A stretch of DNA of 64,000 bases from Pseudodesulfovibrio sp. S3 (GCF_004025585.1 NZ_QTZO01000002.1:326978-390977), one strand, 5' to 3'; positions 44,597 to 53,645 are shown, counted from the first letter of the stretch. Made by a program: numbers and translations. Notes: generated from the sequence alone by a model not told the origin.

Positions 44597-44992
44597 ATGT
44601 CTGAACCCATTGTCCGCGTTGGCGATGTCATGAGTAAAGAAATATTGAGCATCGATGGTATGACCTCGGCCTCCGAGGCTGCCAGAAAGATGCGCGAAAT
44701 GCGCGTGTCCGAACTCCTGGTGGATCGCCGCCACGAAGATGACGCCTGGGGAGTGGTGACCATTACCGATCTGGTCAAGAAGGTCATTGTTCCCGGATTG
44801 GATGGAGATAAGGTCGATGTATATGAGATCATGACCAAACCGATCATCACTGTCCCGGCCAGGATGGACATCCGATACGCCGTTCGCCTGATGAACAGAA
44901 CCGGAGTACGCAGCGCCCCGGTCGAAGACATGGGCGAGGTGGTCGGCATGGTAACGCTCTCGTCCCTGGTCCTGAACAACAATCTGCTATGA
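44597..44992 (+). CDS. CBS-domain pair protein
   Basis: A 131-residue protein made of two CBS motifs (about 8-62 and 72-128): VGDVMSKEILSIDGMTSASE and YEIMTKPIITVPARMDIRYA. Such modules bind adenosine nucleotides. GGAGGGAGT before the ATG at 44597. It follows the PII-like gene by 47 bases and is likely part of the sensing side of the DUF1538 system. Confidence 0.85.
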   Translation: MSEPIVRVGDVMSKEILSIDGMTSASEAARKMREMRVSELLVDRRHEDDAWGVVTITDLVKKVIVPGLDGDKVDVYEIMTKPIITVPARMDIRYAVRLMNRTGVRSAPVEDMGEVVGMVTLSSLVLNNNLL

Positions 44993-45041
44993 CTCTTTGC
45001 CCGCAAAGAACCATTGATCAAAACCGACAAGGAGTGTCGCC

Positions 45042-45209
45042 ATGTGGTTTTTCCACGCCGCCCTGCAGTCCGTAATGAACATGAAACGCAGGTGCAAACG
45101 TTGCGGAAAGACACAACTCGTCCGCCTGGTGGACAAGAACAAGACCGTATCCTGCAAGCAGTGCGGCGGAGAACTGCCGCCGCCTAAGGACCGTGCCGGA
45201 TCGGATTAA
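45042..45209 (+). CDS. Small zinc-ribbon protein, 55 residues
   Basis: MWFFHAALQSVMNMKRRCKR with CKRCGK and CKQCGG giving a CxxC-x19-CxxC zinc ribbon, then PPPKDRAGSD. AAGGAG before the ATG. Last gene of the DUF1538/PII/CBS run, 49 bases after the CBS gene. Function unknown. Confidence 0.65.
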   Translation: MWFFHAALQSVMNMKRRCKRCGKTQLVRLVDKNKTVSCKQCGGELPPPKDRAGSD

Positions 45210-45309
45210 ATCCGGGCACAGCGCCGGAGCAGAAAAACCGAGTTCTTCCCGAAAGTGTGCCCGCGGTTTCACGGCACAGCTTCGCAACCGGGACGGGGCT
45301 GTCAATTCT

Positions 45310-45531
45310 TCAGTGCGTCGACTCTTCCGCCGCCCGCTCCAATTCACCCAACAGGACGTCGAGATCAAGGCCGTAGCGTTCAGCCACGATTGTCACGGTT
45401 TCAAAGAGCGCCTTGCAGAGCAGGCATTCACCAGCCTGTTCGTCAAACGAATGAAAAACCGCTTCCGTGGCCCGGTATCGGTACACGATATCCAGGAGCG
45501 TCATGTCAGAGGTGATGCGGCGGCCGGTCAT
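45310..45531 (-). CDS. DUF1858-like small protein
   Basis: A 73-residue protein. ITSDMTLLDIVYRYRATEAV and ECLLCKALFETV recall DUF1858, whose members often accompany redox and sulfur/selenium genes and carry CxxC. The ATG overlaps the stop of the upstream gene. Last gene of the YedE/TusA cluster. Family assignment is tentative. Confidence 0.6.
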   Translation of the reverse strand: MTGRRITSDMTLLDIVYRYRATEAVFHSFDEQAGECLLCKALFETVTIVAERYGLDLDVLLGELERAAEESTH

Positions 45532-46391
45532 GTCAATTCATCCATGGCCCGTTTCAGGGCTGCCGGGATATGCCTGACCAGTTCCCCTATCTGCGTGGCC
45601 GGAGTCGGCGCGGCGAGTTGTCCGGCGTAACGGTTGGCCTGGGCCGCTACATATGAGGCCTCGGCTACGGTCAGACCGTACTCCACCAGGGCACAGGCCA
45701 TGCCGGTCAGCGTGTCGCCCGTACCTCCCATGGCTTCCATGGCCTCTTCGGACGGGCCGGTGACCGTGGCCAGAATGCCGCTGCGGTCCGCAATGTAATC
45801 CGTATTACCCTTGACCAGCAGGCAGGCGGCAGCGTTGTCGTGAACATAGGCGCGCCCGACAAGTTCCGGCACCCGGCCTTCGTCCTGAAGAATGAAACCG
45901 CGCGTGTAGAAAGGATGCGGTGCCGTCTCGTCGGCCAGGAAGGCCAACTCCCCTGCATCGGGCGTAAACAGGGCGTATTCTCCGGCCTGGCCGCTCATCT
46001 TGGCCGCATACATGAACCCGGCGTCCGCGATAAGTGTGGGCGGCGGCGTCATGGACAGTGCGGTCAGCAGAACCTTGTTGTGCCAGTCCACATCCGGCTG
46101 GAGATAATGAAAGACCATGGAGGAAAAAGACCTGTCGGGCAGGGTTTCAGTCAAATGGCGATAGAGCGTTCGGCTGCCCTTGCCCAGTCCCTCATCGCCC
46201 ACGAGAAATGCGTGGGGCAACGGCAGGCCAAGATGCCGACACGCGATGGAGGCCGCAGCCAGCAGGGCCGGTGTGCCCCGATCCGGACTGACAACCCGAC
46301 CAAAGACACGCAGGCTGTCGTCCGCAAGCTCCACAGGCGCATCCAGCACCGGGACCGTGGGGTCCGGGATTGTTCCGACTATGGCGAGCAT
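45528..46391 (-). CDS. NAD(P)H-hydrate dehydratase-like (YjeF C-terminal/ribokinase-fold) protein
   Basis: A 287-residue protein of the NnrD/carbohydrate kinase fold. MGGTGDTLTGMACALVEYGL is the ATP-binding G-x-G-D region; LVKGNTDYIADRSG and ADAGFMYAAKMSG precede it. Much diverged from typical NnrD and lacking the N-terminal epimerase domain, so it may have another role in the selenium-linked cluster. It overlaps the DUF3343 gene by 13 bases. Confidence 0.72.
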   Translation of the reverse strand: MLAIVGTIPDPTVPVLDAPVELADDSLRVFGRVVSPDRGTPALLAAASIACRHLGLPLPHAFLVGDEGLGKGSRTLYRHLTETLPDRSFSSMVFHYLQPDVDWHNKVLLTALSMTPPPTLIADAGFMYAAKMSGQAGEYALFTPDAGELAFLADETAPHPFYTRGFILQDEGRVPELVGRAYVHDNAAACLLVKGNTDYIADRSGILATVTGPSEEAMEAMGGTGDTLTGMACALVEYGLTVAEASYVAAQANRYAGQLAAPTPATQIGELVRHIPAALKRAMDELT

Positions 46392-46930
46392 AAACGCAGC
46401 ATCTCCGCGTGGGCGAGTTCCAGGGCGTAGCCGCACAGGGTATGCCCGATGTCCCGCGGCGCAGGTGCGTCATCCAGGGTACAACCGATCAAACGGGCCG
46501 CGATGTACGGCACGTCCGGGCACCCTCCTCCGGACACGTTGACGATGACACGGGTATTCTTTTCCACGGTGATTTTCATGTTTGCGGCGCGAACCATCAG
46601 GTACTGGCCGAAATCCTTGACCTGAAACAGATCCACCGGCGCGAGCAGCGGCCCGGTCACCGGCAGCACTTCCATGGGAGCGACCCCGGCTCCTTTCAGG
46701 CTGCGCAGGATATCGAGTTCCTCCATGAGCGGGAACTCCACCACCAGATCGCACCCCTTCTGGACCTCGGGAGGCGGCCCCATGACCTTCACGGCATAGC
46801 CCGCCGATTTAAGGATCTGCTCCGCCCGGATGACTTCGCTGGTGTGCTCAAAAACCAGAAGTCCCCGATCCGCGCGCTGGTCAGCGCGCGGACGGGGCGC
46901 TATTCTCTTGAACAGGTCGCGAAAGGCCAA
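46379..46930 (-). CDS. DUF3343 domain protein (putative Se/S carrier-like)
   Basis: A 183-residue protein. GLLVFEHTSEVIRAEQILKS and AGYAVKVMGPPPEVQKGCDL (about 22-60) match DUF3343, a domain repeatedly found with YedE/YedF and proposed in selenium metabolism. The C-terminal half (VSGGGCPDVPYIAARLIG) has a conserved-looking GGGC. It begins with TTG, with GGAG six bases before it, one base after the tusA-like stop. Confidence 0.75.
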   Translation of the reverse strand: MAFRDLFKRIAPRPRADQRADRGLLVFEHTSEVIRAEQILKSAGYAVKVMGPPPEVQKGCDLVVEFPLMEELDILRSLKGAGVAPMEVLPVTGPLLAPVDLFQVKDFGQYLMVRAANMKITVEKNTRVIVNVSGGGCPDVPYIAARLIGCTLDDAPAPRDIGHTLCGYALELAHAEMLRLCSP

Positions 46931-46931
46931 A

Positions 46932-47150
46932 TCAATCTCCAGCCAGCTTCAGGCAGTATTCCCCGTTGTCCTCAGTAATGGACTCCACACGCCATCCCTT
47001 TGCCTGAACGGCGCGGGACACGTTTTCCTTGGATGCCTCGGTGTCCACCAGAACCTCCAACTCGCCCGAACCCATGGCCTCGATCTTGGCCAGGGTGTCC
47101 AGAACCGGCTGAGGGCAGGAAAGGCCCCGTGCGTCTATTGATTCTTTCAT
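46932..47150 (-). CDS. TusA/YedF-type sulfurtransferase
   Basis: A 72-residue protein. DARGLSCPQPVLDTLAKIEA is the TusA motif with the active cysteine (C12) in CPxP. In this context, directly after yedE and before DUF3343, it corresponds to the N-terminal domain of YedF, associated with selenium trafficking. Confidence 0.88.
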   Translation of the reverse strand: MKESIDARGLSCPQPVLDTLAKIEAMGSGELEVLVDTEASKENVSRAVQAKGWRVESITEDNGEYCLKLAGD

Positions 47151-47162
47151 GTCACGCCCCCC

Positions 47163-48248
47163 TTAAGCTGCTTTTTTTCGCATGGTAAAACCGATGAACA
47201 AACAGACGGCCAGACCGATGAACACAGCGGCTATGCCATGTGGACCAACGCCCTTGGGAGAACTGGCCAGACCGAAGTTATGGGCAAACCCGGCACCGAC
47301 GATCATGCCGAGCACGAAGACTGCGGCGTCGCCGTCACCTTCACCGGCCAGGAACAACTGCCTGCCGGGGCAGCCTCCTGCCAGCGCAAAGCAGAGACCG
47401 GCCAGAAGCATGCCCATGAAGTTCCAAAGCCCCTGAGTATGGGCCACAGGTTGACCGTCAAAACCGAGATTGAACTGTCCCAGAACCAGGTTAAGGGCAA
47501 AAGCCGCCACCAGCAAGGCAACCACGCCGGAAAGCAGATGTACCTGCTTGAAAAGGATCAGGTCGCGGAACGCGCCCATGGTGCAGAAACGACTGCGCTG
47601 GGCCAGGACACCCACCAGCAGACCGACACCCAGGGATATGAGCAGAGGGGCGTGCATGGCGCCGGGGCCTTTGAGGCTGTAGAAGAGCACATCGGTCTTG
47701 GGCTGGTCAGCCACTTGCGGATACAGGAACATCAGGACCAGAAAACCGACCATGAGCAAGGGCATGAGGAGTCCCACGGACCAGTAGGTCTTCTGGCTGC
47801 GCCCGAGGTTGTACCCCTGCCGGAAGAACATGGTGCCCACGCCGATGCCCACGATCAGGCCCGCAAGCCCGAAGAGCGAGTTGAGGTCTCCTCCGGCCAG
47901 GCGCAGAACGGCCCGCCACGGACAACCCAGAAATACCAGAGCCCCGATCATGGCGAACGCGCCCAGGATGAAGCGGACTATTGGCGCGGAACCGGCCCTC
48001 GGACGAAAATCCTTGCCTACGAATGCCGCCCCCAGGGCACCGAGCACGAAACCGATGATCTCCGGGCGCATGTACTGGACCACGCCCGCCCGGTGCAGCC
48101 CTACCGCCCCTGCAATGTCCCGCTCAAAGCAGGCCACGCAGATACCCATGTTCCCCGGATTTCCCAGGTACTGGAGCAGCGCGGCCAATCCGCCTATCAC
48201 CAGCCCAACGGAAATGATGCCTTTTCGTGTGGCGAAAAAGTTACTCAT
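47163..48248 (-). CDS. yedE: YedE family selenium/sulfur transporter
   Basis: A 361-residue membrane protein with about nine hydrophobic segments and two half repeats: NMGICVACFERDIAGAVGLH and RSRFCTMGAFRDLILFK carry the paired cysteines typical of YeeE/YedE, plus ALAGGCPGRQLFLAGEGDGD. The YedE branch is linked to selenium metabolism. AAAGGAGGAGGT before the ATG. First gene of a five-gene cluster. Confidence 0.9.
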   Translation of the reverse strand: MSNFFATRKGIISVGLVIGGLAALLQYLGNPGNMGICVACFERDIAGAVGLHRAGVVQYMRPEIIGFVLGALGAAFVGKDFRPRAGSAPIVRFILGAFAMIGALVFLGCPWRAVLRLAGGDLNSLFGLAGLIVGIGVGTMFFRQGYNLGRSQKTYWSVGLLMPLLMVGFLVLMFLYPQVADQPKTDVLFYSLKGPGAMHAPLLISLGVGLLVGVLAQRSRFCTMGAFRDLILFKQVHLLSGVVALLVAAFALNLVLGQFNLGFDGQPVAHTQGLWNFMGMLLAGLCFALAGGCPGRQLFLAGEGDGDAAVFVLGMIVGAGFAHNFGLASSPKGVGPHGIAAVFIGLAVCLFIGFTMRKKAA

Positions 48249-48729
48249 ACCTCCTCCTTTCCTAATAGAATATTGTCCAACGGTCCCCCATTAAAACTTC
48301 TGGAACATTAGCCCCTTGACATAGACGGGACCAATTGTTTTATATCTTGTTGCCACATATTATATATAGATACCATCTATACATCTTCGCATATTGCCTT
48401 GCTGGACAACGGCGCAGTAGCTGTCCCCGCCCCTTTGCAAAGCGAAAAAGGGCTACGGCTTTCACGGTTTCGTGCCCATGAAGGCGCAACTTTTCCCAAT
48501 ACGTTCGTGGGGCAATCCAAGGGTTGATACAGTCTCTTTTTCGACCCGGCCATCTCTTTAGGACAGCCAACCGGATCAGACTGACCATGATTGCCTGGGA
48601 CAATCGCATTCCCGTCTTCGAAAAAACTTGCATCGCATCAAATAATGTGTAAAAGACGCCATTCCAGACGAGGCAAACCGGCAACACAGGGTTCCAGACT
48701 ACCCGCCGGAAACGCCAGTCGCTCCATGC
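48249..48729. other. Intergenic region, 481 bases, between yedE and tRNA-Glu
   Basis: AT-rich near 48340-48390, with a dyad TATAGAT-ACC-ATCTATA at 48365-48381 about 115 bases before yedE that could be an operator. No convincing gene; an open frame on the minus strand (48340-48687) has no family features. Confidence 0.4.
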
Positions 48730-48807
48730 GTCCCCATCGTCTAGCCTGGTCCAGGACGGCGGCCTTTCACGCCGTTAACAGGGGTTCAAATCCCCTTGGG
48801 GACGCCA
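48730..48807 (+). tRNA. tRNA-Glu (TTC), second copy
   Basis: Identical over 78 bases to 42271-42348, with anticodon TTC and encoded CCA. Confidence 0.95.
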
Positions 48808-48814
48808 TGATATC

Positions 48815-48852
48815 AAAAGAAGCAACTGCATCAGCGGTTGCTTCTTTTTTTT
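48815..48852 (+). terminator. Terminator of tRNA-Glu
   Basis: AAAAGAAGCAAC and GTTGCTTCTTTT around a ten-base loop, with further T. Confidence 0.88.
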
Positions 48853-48964
48853 GGTCGGACGTCAGCCGGTCCGGCCGGGCAGAGCTCCATACCACTGTCA
48901 TTGAAAAATGACGGAAGAGCCTGTAGGAATACGACCTCACCGATCAACTCTCAGGACAAATGCC

Positions 48965-49429
48965 ATGACTCCAGCTATCAATCAGGCAAAAAAGGCCAAA
49001 ATTCCCTACACCGTTCATGAATACGAGCACGATCCCGCTGCAGAGTCCTACGGCAGGGAGGCGGCAGTAAAGTTGGGTGTCGAGGCCGGAAAGGTATACA
49101 AGACCCTGGTTGTCGACGGATGCAAAGACCTGATCGTGGCCGTGGTGCCCGTCATGTGCCAGCTGGACCTCAAGCTACTGGCCAAGGCTGCGGGTGCCAA
49201 GAAACTGGTCATGGCGGACGTCAGAAAGGTGGAGCGGACCACGGGCTATGTGGTCGGCGGCGTCAGCCCGATGGGACAGAAGAAGCGGCTGATGACCTTC
49301 ATCGACGCCTCGGCCGAAGAGCATTCCACCATGCTCGTCAGCGCCGGACGCAGGGGACTGGAAATCGAACTGGCCCCGGCAGACCTGTCGGCGATGACCG
49401 GCGGTGTCTTTGCGCCCCTGGCGAAATAA
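48965..49429 (+). CDS. ybaK: Cys-tRNA(Pro)/Cys-tRNA(Cys) deacylase, YbaK type
   Basis: Hydrolyses mischarged Cys-tRNA(Pro); 154 residues. INQAKKAKIPYTVHEYEHDP at the start, VYKTLVVDGCKDLIVAVVPV, the K of AKKLVMADVRKVERTTGYVVGG and SAGRRGLEIELAP are all typical of the YbaK/EbsC fold. The ATG at 48965 has AGGA ten bases upstream. Confidence 0.9.
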   Translation: MTPAINQAKKAKIPYTVHEYEHDPAAESYGREAAVKLGVEAGKVYKTLVVDGCKDLIVAVVPVMCQLDLKLLAKAAGAKKLVMADVRKVERTTGYVVGGVSPMGQKKRLMTFIDASAEEHSTMLVSAGRRGLEIELAPADLSAMTGGVFAPLAK

Positions 49430-49443
49430 ATTTCTCTGATCCC

Positions 49444-50475
49444 CTAATCCTCGGGGACGACGCGCACCGTCACCCTGTCACCCGGAGCAAACCTCGCTTC
49501 GCTGTTCGGCCGGTGCGCCTCCACCATCGGAAACCCCGAATCATCGACCTTGTGCAGCCGGTAGCGCACATACGCCCCCATGAAAAGGGCCTCGACCACG
49601 CTGAAAGCCCCCTGCCCGTCCCGCACCAGGACGATCCTCTCCGGGCGCACGAAAACCTGCCCGGTCCGTGGGGCTGCCGCCGCTCCGAACGTCCGGGAAA
49701 AGGTTTCATCCAAGGCAAAGCTGTTGACGCTGCCCAGAAAACCCGCGGCAAACGCGGAAACCGGCCGCAGATACATGGCTTCCGGCAGTCCCACCTGCTC
49801 CAGGCGACCATCCCGCATGAGCACGATGCGGTCGGCCAGGGCAAAGGCCTCCTCCTTGTCATGGGTCACGAAGATGGTGGTGATCCCCAGCCTCCGCCGC
49901 AGATCGGCCAGCTCGGCCCGCATGGCCTCCCTCAACCGCGCATCCAGGTTGGAGAACGGCTCGTCCAAAAGGAGCGCGTCAGGGTTGGTCACCAGAGCGC
50001 GGGCCAGGGCCACCCGCTGCTGTTCCCCGCCGGACAGTTCATACACCCGGCGGTCGCCGTATCCTTGGAGCCGGACCATGGCCAGGGCATCTGATGCGGC
50101 CCTTTTCACTTGGCCGCCCGGCAACCTGCCTCGGCTACGCAGTCCGTACGCGACATTCGCGAACACGTTCATATGCGGGAACAGGGCATAGTTCTGGAAT
50201 ACGAAACCGAGGTTGCGCTCCTGCGGGGCCAGTCCATTCATGTCCCGTCCGTTGATGCGGATTTCGCCGGAGTCCGGCTGTTCCAGACCGGCGATGATGC
50301 GCAGGGTGGTGCTCTTGCCGCACCCGGACGGGCCGAGCAGACAGCACAACTCGCCCTGCCGGAAATGCATGGACAGGTCATTGACCGCGTGAGCGCCGCC
50401 AAAAGCCTTGCTCACGCCGATCAACTCGATATCAGCGCTGGCCGAGGATGTCGGCAGGTGTTCGTATTGCTTCAT
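49444..50475 (-). CDS. ABC importer ATPase, ferric/2-aminoethylphosphonate type
   Basis: A 343-residue ATPase. Walker A GPSGCGKST, signature LSGGEQQRVALARAL, Walker B LLLDEPFSNLD, switch histidine in FVTHDKEEA. The C-terminal regulatory part (about 245-343) has the TOBE-type fold of FbpC/PotA proteins. It overlaps the permease gene by 44 bases. Completes a three-gene importer; iron(III) is the commonest substrate for this kind, but phosphonate is possible. Confidence 0.88.
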   Translation of the reverse strand: MKQYEHLPTSSASADIELIGVSKAFGGAHAVNDLSMHFRQGELCCLLGPSGCGKSTTLRIIAGLEQPDSGEIRINGRDMNGLAPQERNLGFVFQNYALFPHMNVFANVAYGLRSRGRLPGGQVKRAASDALAMVRLQGYGDRRVYELSGGEQQRVALARALVTNPDALLLDEPFSNLDARLREAMRAELADLRRRLGITTIFVTHDKEEAFALADRIVLMRDGRLEQVGLPEAMYLRPVSAFAAGFLGSVNSFALDETFSRTFGAAAAPRTGQVFVRPERIVLVRDGQGAFSVVEALFMGAYVRYRLHKVDDSGFPMVEAHRPNSEARFAPGDRVTVRVVPED

Positions 50476-52099
50476 TGCTCTTTCGATTCATGGTTGTTGC
50501 TGCGGCAAAGCACGCCGCGCCGAAACCGGCCATGGCCAGCATGATGACGGACAGGGCCGCAGCCTGCCCCACGTCTCCCCGCACCACGGCTTCGAAAACG
50601 TCAACGGACAGGAGCCGCGTGCCCGGGGTAATGATGAATATGATGGAGCCGAGCGACTGCACGGCAGACACGAAGGCATACAACCCGCCCGCCAGCATGG
50701 CCGTTCGCACGGACGGCAGGATTACCCGGAAAAAAGTACGCAGCATTGAAGCGCCCAGCGAAAGGGAGGCCTCCTCCTGGGCGCGGTCCTGCCGGGCCAG
50801 CACGGACGCCCCGGCACGAAGGCCCATGGGCAGTTTGCGTATGACCAGATTGAGCACGATGATGGCCCAGGTCCCGGTCAGGACCAGTGGCGGCCTGTTG
50901 AACGCCAGGGCATAGCCCACGCCGATGAACGTACCCGGCACGGCAAAAGGCAATGTGGCCATGATGTCCAGCGCCCCGGCACCGGGAATGCGCATCCGCT
51001 TGACGAGGTAGGCAAGGACCTGCCCGCCGAGGGCGGCCAGAAAACCGACCATGAGCGAGAACAGCAGGGTATTGCGCGCGCTTTCAAAACCGCGCGTGGC
51101 CACGGACTCGAAGTACATCAGGGTCGGCGCATAATCCCCGCCCATGCGCTTGGTAAAGGCCGCCAGGAGCACGGACGCCAACAGCGCCAGCATGAACAGG
51201 CAAAACACCATGCACAGGAACCAGACGGCCCGGCCCGGCCACCCGCCGAGGGGCAGCCGCTTCACCGGCTTGGACTGGTCCATGACCTGGGTGCGCCCGA
51301 AACGCGATTCCAGCAGCGCATACCCGGCATAGGCCAAAAGGCAGAATGCCAGGAGCGTCATGTTGAGGGTCGAGGCCATGGACGCATCATACTTGCCGAT
51401 GAGCTGGGTATAGGAAGCCGAGGCCAGGGTATCGAAAGGACCTCCCACGACCAGCGGGGTGCCGAAATCCGACATGGAGTGCATGACATTGAGTAAAAAC
51501 GCGGCCACCCCCAGAGGAGAAGCAAGGGCAAACGTGATGGTGCGCAGGATGCGCCATGATCCGGCACCGAGACTCCCGGCCACTTCTTCCAGGGCCGGAT
51601 CGATGTTTCTGAGCGCGGCGACTCCCAGGAGAAAGGCCGTTGTGGACTGGTCCACCACCTGAAGCACGAGCACGCTTTTCCAACTGTACACGTCCCAGGA
51701 AATGCCCAGCCACTGGTACGTGACCAGACCATTGCGCCCGAACAGGAAAATGTAGGCGATGGAGGAGACGAACCCCGGAAGGATGATGGGAAGCAGAGCC
51801 GCAACGCCCATCAGGCGACGAAACGGCGCATTTGTCTTGATGACGATCACGGCCAGGGTTCCGCCCAACAACGACGCGGCCAGACCGCCGGCAAGGGCCA
51901 CACCCATACTGGAACCGATGATGGAGGCGAAACGCGGCCCTTCGAAAAGCCTGCCGTAGGAAGCCAGGCCCCACACGCCGCTCGGGCGCAGGCTCTCCAG
52001 CAGGACGGTGAACGCCGGATACACCACCAGCAGCAGCAACAGGGCAAATGCCGTGCAGGATATCAGATAGCTGCTTTTCCTGGATGAATGACAAAGCAT
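50432..52099 (-). CDS. ABC importer permease, FbpB type (fused double permease)
   Basis: A 555-residue permease with about twelve hydrophobic segments and two coupling loops: EEVAGSLGAGSWRILRTITF and EEASLSLGASMLRTFFRVIL, each an EAA motif, showing that two permease units are fused as in FbpB/AfuB. Preceded by a hairpin 29 bases from the start. Confidence 0.88.
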   Translation of the reverse strand: MLCHSSRKSSYLISCTAFALLLLLVVYPAFTVLLESLRPSGVWGLASYGRLFEGPRFASIIGSSMGVALAGGLAASLLGGTLAVIVIKTNAPFRRLMGVAALLPIILPGFVSSIAYIFLFGRNGLVTYQWLGISWDVYSWKSVLVLQVVDQSTTAFLLGVAALRNIDPALEEVAGSLGAGSWRILRTITFALASPLGVAAFLLNVMHSMSDFGTPLVVGGPFDTLASASYTQLIGKYDASMASTLNMTLLAFCLLAYAGYALLESRFGRTQVMDQSKPVKRLPLGGWPGRAVWFLCMVFCLFMLALLASVLLAAFTKRMGGDYAPTLMYFESVATRGFESARNTLLFSLMVGFLAALGGQVLAYLVKRMRIPGAGALDIMATLPFAVPGTFIGVGYALAFNRPPLVLTGTWAIIVLNLVIRKLPMGLRAGASVLARQDRAQEEASLSLGASMLRTFFRVILPSVRTAMLAGGLYAFVSAVQSLGSIIFIITPGTRLLSVDVFEAVVRGDVGQAAALSVIMLAMAGFGAACFAAATTMNRKSNEAIRTPADILGQR

Positions 52100-52127
52100 G
52101 GATTGGCCGTCCTCGCGCAGGGAACAA

Positions 52128-52161
52128 GACGGGCTTCCGGTCGTTCAGCCGGAAGCCCGTC
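52128..52161 (-). terminator. Intercistronic hairpin between binding protein and permease
   Basis: A perfect 13-bp stem (GACGGGCTTCCGG and complement) with an eight-base loop but no T-run beyond TTGTT. It probably protects the binding-protein mRNA or lowers read-through, as is common in such operons. Ten G lie directly before it (52162-52171). Confidence 0.6.
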
Positions 52162-52171
52162 GGGGGGGGGG

Positions 52172-53179
52172 CTATTGGAATTTCGGGAACCGTTCGTTGA
52201 ACTGCCGCATCACCCGCTCACGCTCGTTGCCCCAATGCAGGATGTCATAGGGGACAAGATTCAGTTGGGAGAGGCTGGGCACGCCGGGCAGGGTCTCGAC
52301 ATCCGTGGTGGGCACCCGGGGGCTGGCCTCCATGAGGATCTGCTGGCCCTCCGGGGTCAGGCACCAGTCCACAAATGCCTTGGCGTTTTCAGGATGCTTG
52401 GCATTGGCAATGATGGAGACAGGGGAAGGCCAGGCCAGAACGCCGTCTTCCGGAAAGACCACGGCCAGCGGGGCATCGGGATTTCTCCCGGCGAGGTTGT
52501 GCGGATCAGGCGCAATGCCCACGGCATATTCGCCCGCCAGGGCCATCTTTCCGGGAGCGGAACCGCTCTTGGTCAAAAAGGGAATGTTGGCATAGAGCTT
52601 GTCAAGAAGCGGCCAGCCGGCTTCCTCGCCCTTGATCTGCAGGACGCCGGAAATCGTGGTGTACGCCGTGCCCGAGGTGTTGGGATTGGAGGCCGAGACC
52701 TCATCCATGTATTCGGGCGAGGCCAGCTCGGCCCAGGAGACGGGGACCTTCAGTCCCTTGGAGGCCAGACGATCCTTGTTGACCAGAAATCCGACGACAA
52801 CCAGGGAAACTCCTGTCCAGTACCCATCAGGGTCCTTGAACGCGGCCCCCACACGCTTTGCGTTCGGAGCGACGAAGGGTTGGGTCAGCCCTTCCTTCTT
52901 GGCCTGGATGAAGGCGTCCGAGCCGCCCCCGAACCAGACGTCAGCGCCGGGATTGGCCTTTTCCGCGCGAAGCCTAGTCAGCACCTCGCCGGAAGACATG
53001 GTCAGAAACGCCACCTTGATGCCCGTGGCCTCTTCGAACTTCTGCGCAATGACCTCCGGGCCGCCATATGCCACATACATGGTCAGCGTGTTTTCTTCCT
53101 TGGCCAGGGCAGCGCCCGAGCACAAGAAAAGCATGAGGAACAGGGTCAGACTCCAGCCCAGGTATTTCATGGTGTGCAT
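52172..53179 (-). CDS. ABC importer substrate-binding protein, Fe(III) type
   Basis: A 335-residue periplasmic binding protein. Signal peptide LTLFLMLFLCSGAALA; then LTMYVAYGGPEVIAQKFEEA and ATGIKVAFLTMSSGEVLTRL, a class typical of FbpA/AfuA and 2-aminoethylphosphonate binders, with ADVWFGGGSDAFIQAKKEGL. GGGAG six bases before the ATG. First gene of the importer operon. Confidence 0.88.
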   Translation of the reverse strand: MHTMKYLGWSLTLFLMLFLCSGAALAKEENTLTMYVAYGGPEVIAQKFEEATGIKVAFLTMSSGEVLTRLRAEKANPGADVWFGGGSDAFIQAKKEGLTQPFVAPNAKRVGAAFKDPDGYWTGVSLVVVGFLVNKDRLASKGLKVPVSWAELASPEYMDEVSASNPNTSGTAYTTISGVLQIKGEEAGWPLLDKLYANIPFLTKSGSAPGKMALAGEYAVGIAPDPHNLAGRNPDAPLAVVFPEDGVLAWPSPVSIIANAKHPENAKAFVDWCLTPEGQQILMEASPRVPTTDVETLPGVPSLSQLNLVPYDILHWGNERERVMRQFNERFPKFQ

Positions 53180-53345
53180 TTCGTTCTCCCAGTCACAATG
53201 GTTGTTGCCGTGGATTTCTCACGATGCAACACCCTAATGGAAATGGGGCGATTCGAAAAATAGCTAAACGACATAGCTCCTTGCCGCTCCATAGAGCACA
53301 GCTATGCAACTTGCACGGATACCCGCCAGTCTGGACGGAGTCGGG

Positions 53346-53645
53346 CTATACGGCCACGTCCACTGCTTCCCATAAATTGACCTCGGCCACACCCGTCACC
53401 AGATCAGCCGTCGCCTCACGCATGGAGTCCATGTGCGGAGTCCGCAGATGGGCGGCAAGGTGGGCCGGGCTTTCCCAAATTTCATAAAACAGAAAGACGT
53501 TGCCGTACTCGGACCGATGCAGGTCGTAGCGGATGCAGCCGTCCTCGGCCCGGACAGCGGCCACCACCTTTGCCAGTTCCCTTTCCAGTGCCGCCTCGCA
53601 GCCGTCCTTTGCCATGACCGTAGCCGAAACGTATGTCAGCGCCAT
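53346..53645 (-). CDS. Antibiotic biosynthesis monooxygenase (ABM/YgiN-like)
   Basis: A 99-residue ferredoxin-like-fold protein. VSATVMAKDGCEAALERELA, DGCIRYDLHRSEYGNVFLFY and EIWESPAHLAAHLRTPHM are the ABM core. Related proteins act on quinols. AAGGAG before the ATG at 53645. Divergent from a cupin gene (86-base gap), which may share its control. Confidence 0.87.
   Translation of the reverse strand: MALTYVSATVMAKDGCEAALERELAKVVAAVRAEDGCIRYDLHRSEYGNVFLFYEIWESPAHLAAHLRTPHMDSMREATADLVTGVAEVNLWEAVDVAV

Noticed and set aside
48340..48687. Minus-strand open frame of 115 codons in the yedE-tRNA spacer
   Set aside because: No ribosome site, no recognisable domain and basic low-order sequence; treated as spacer.
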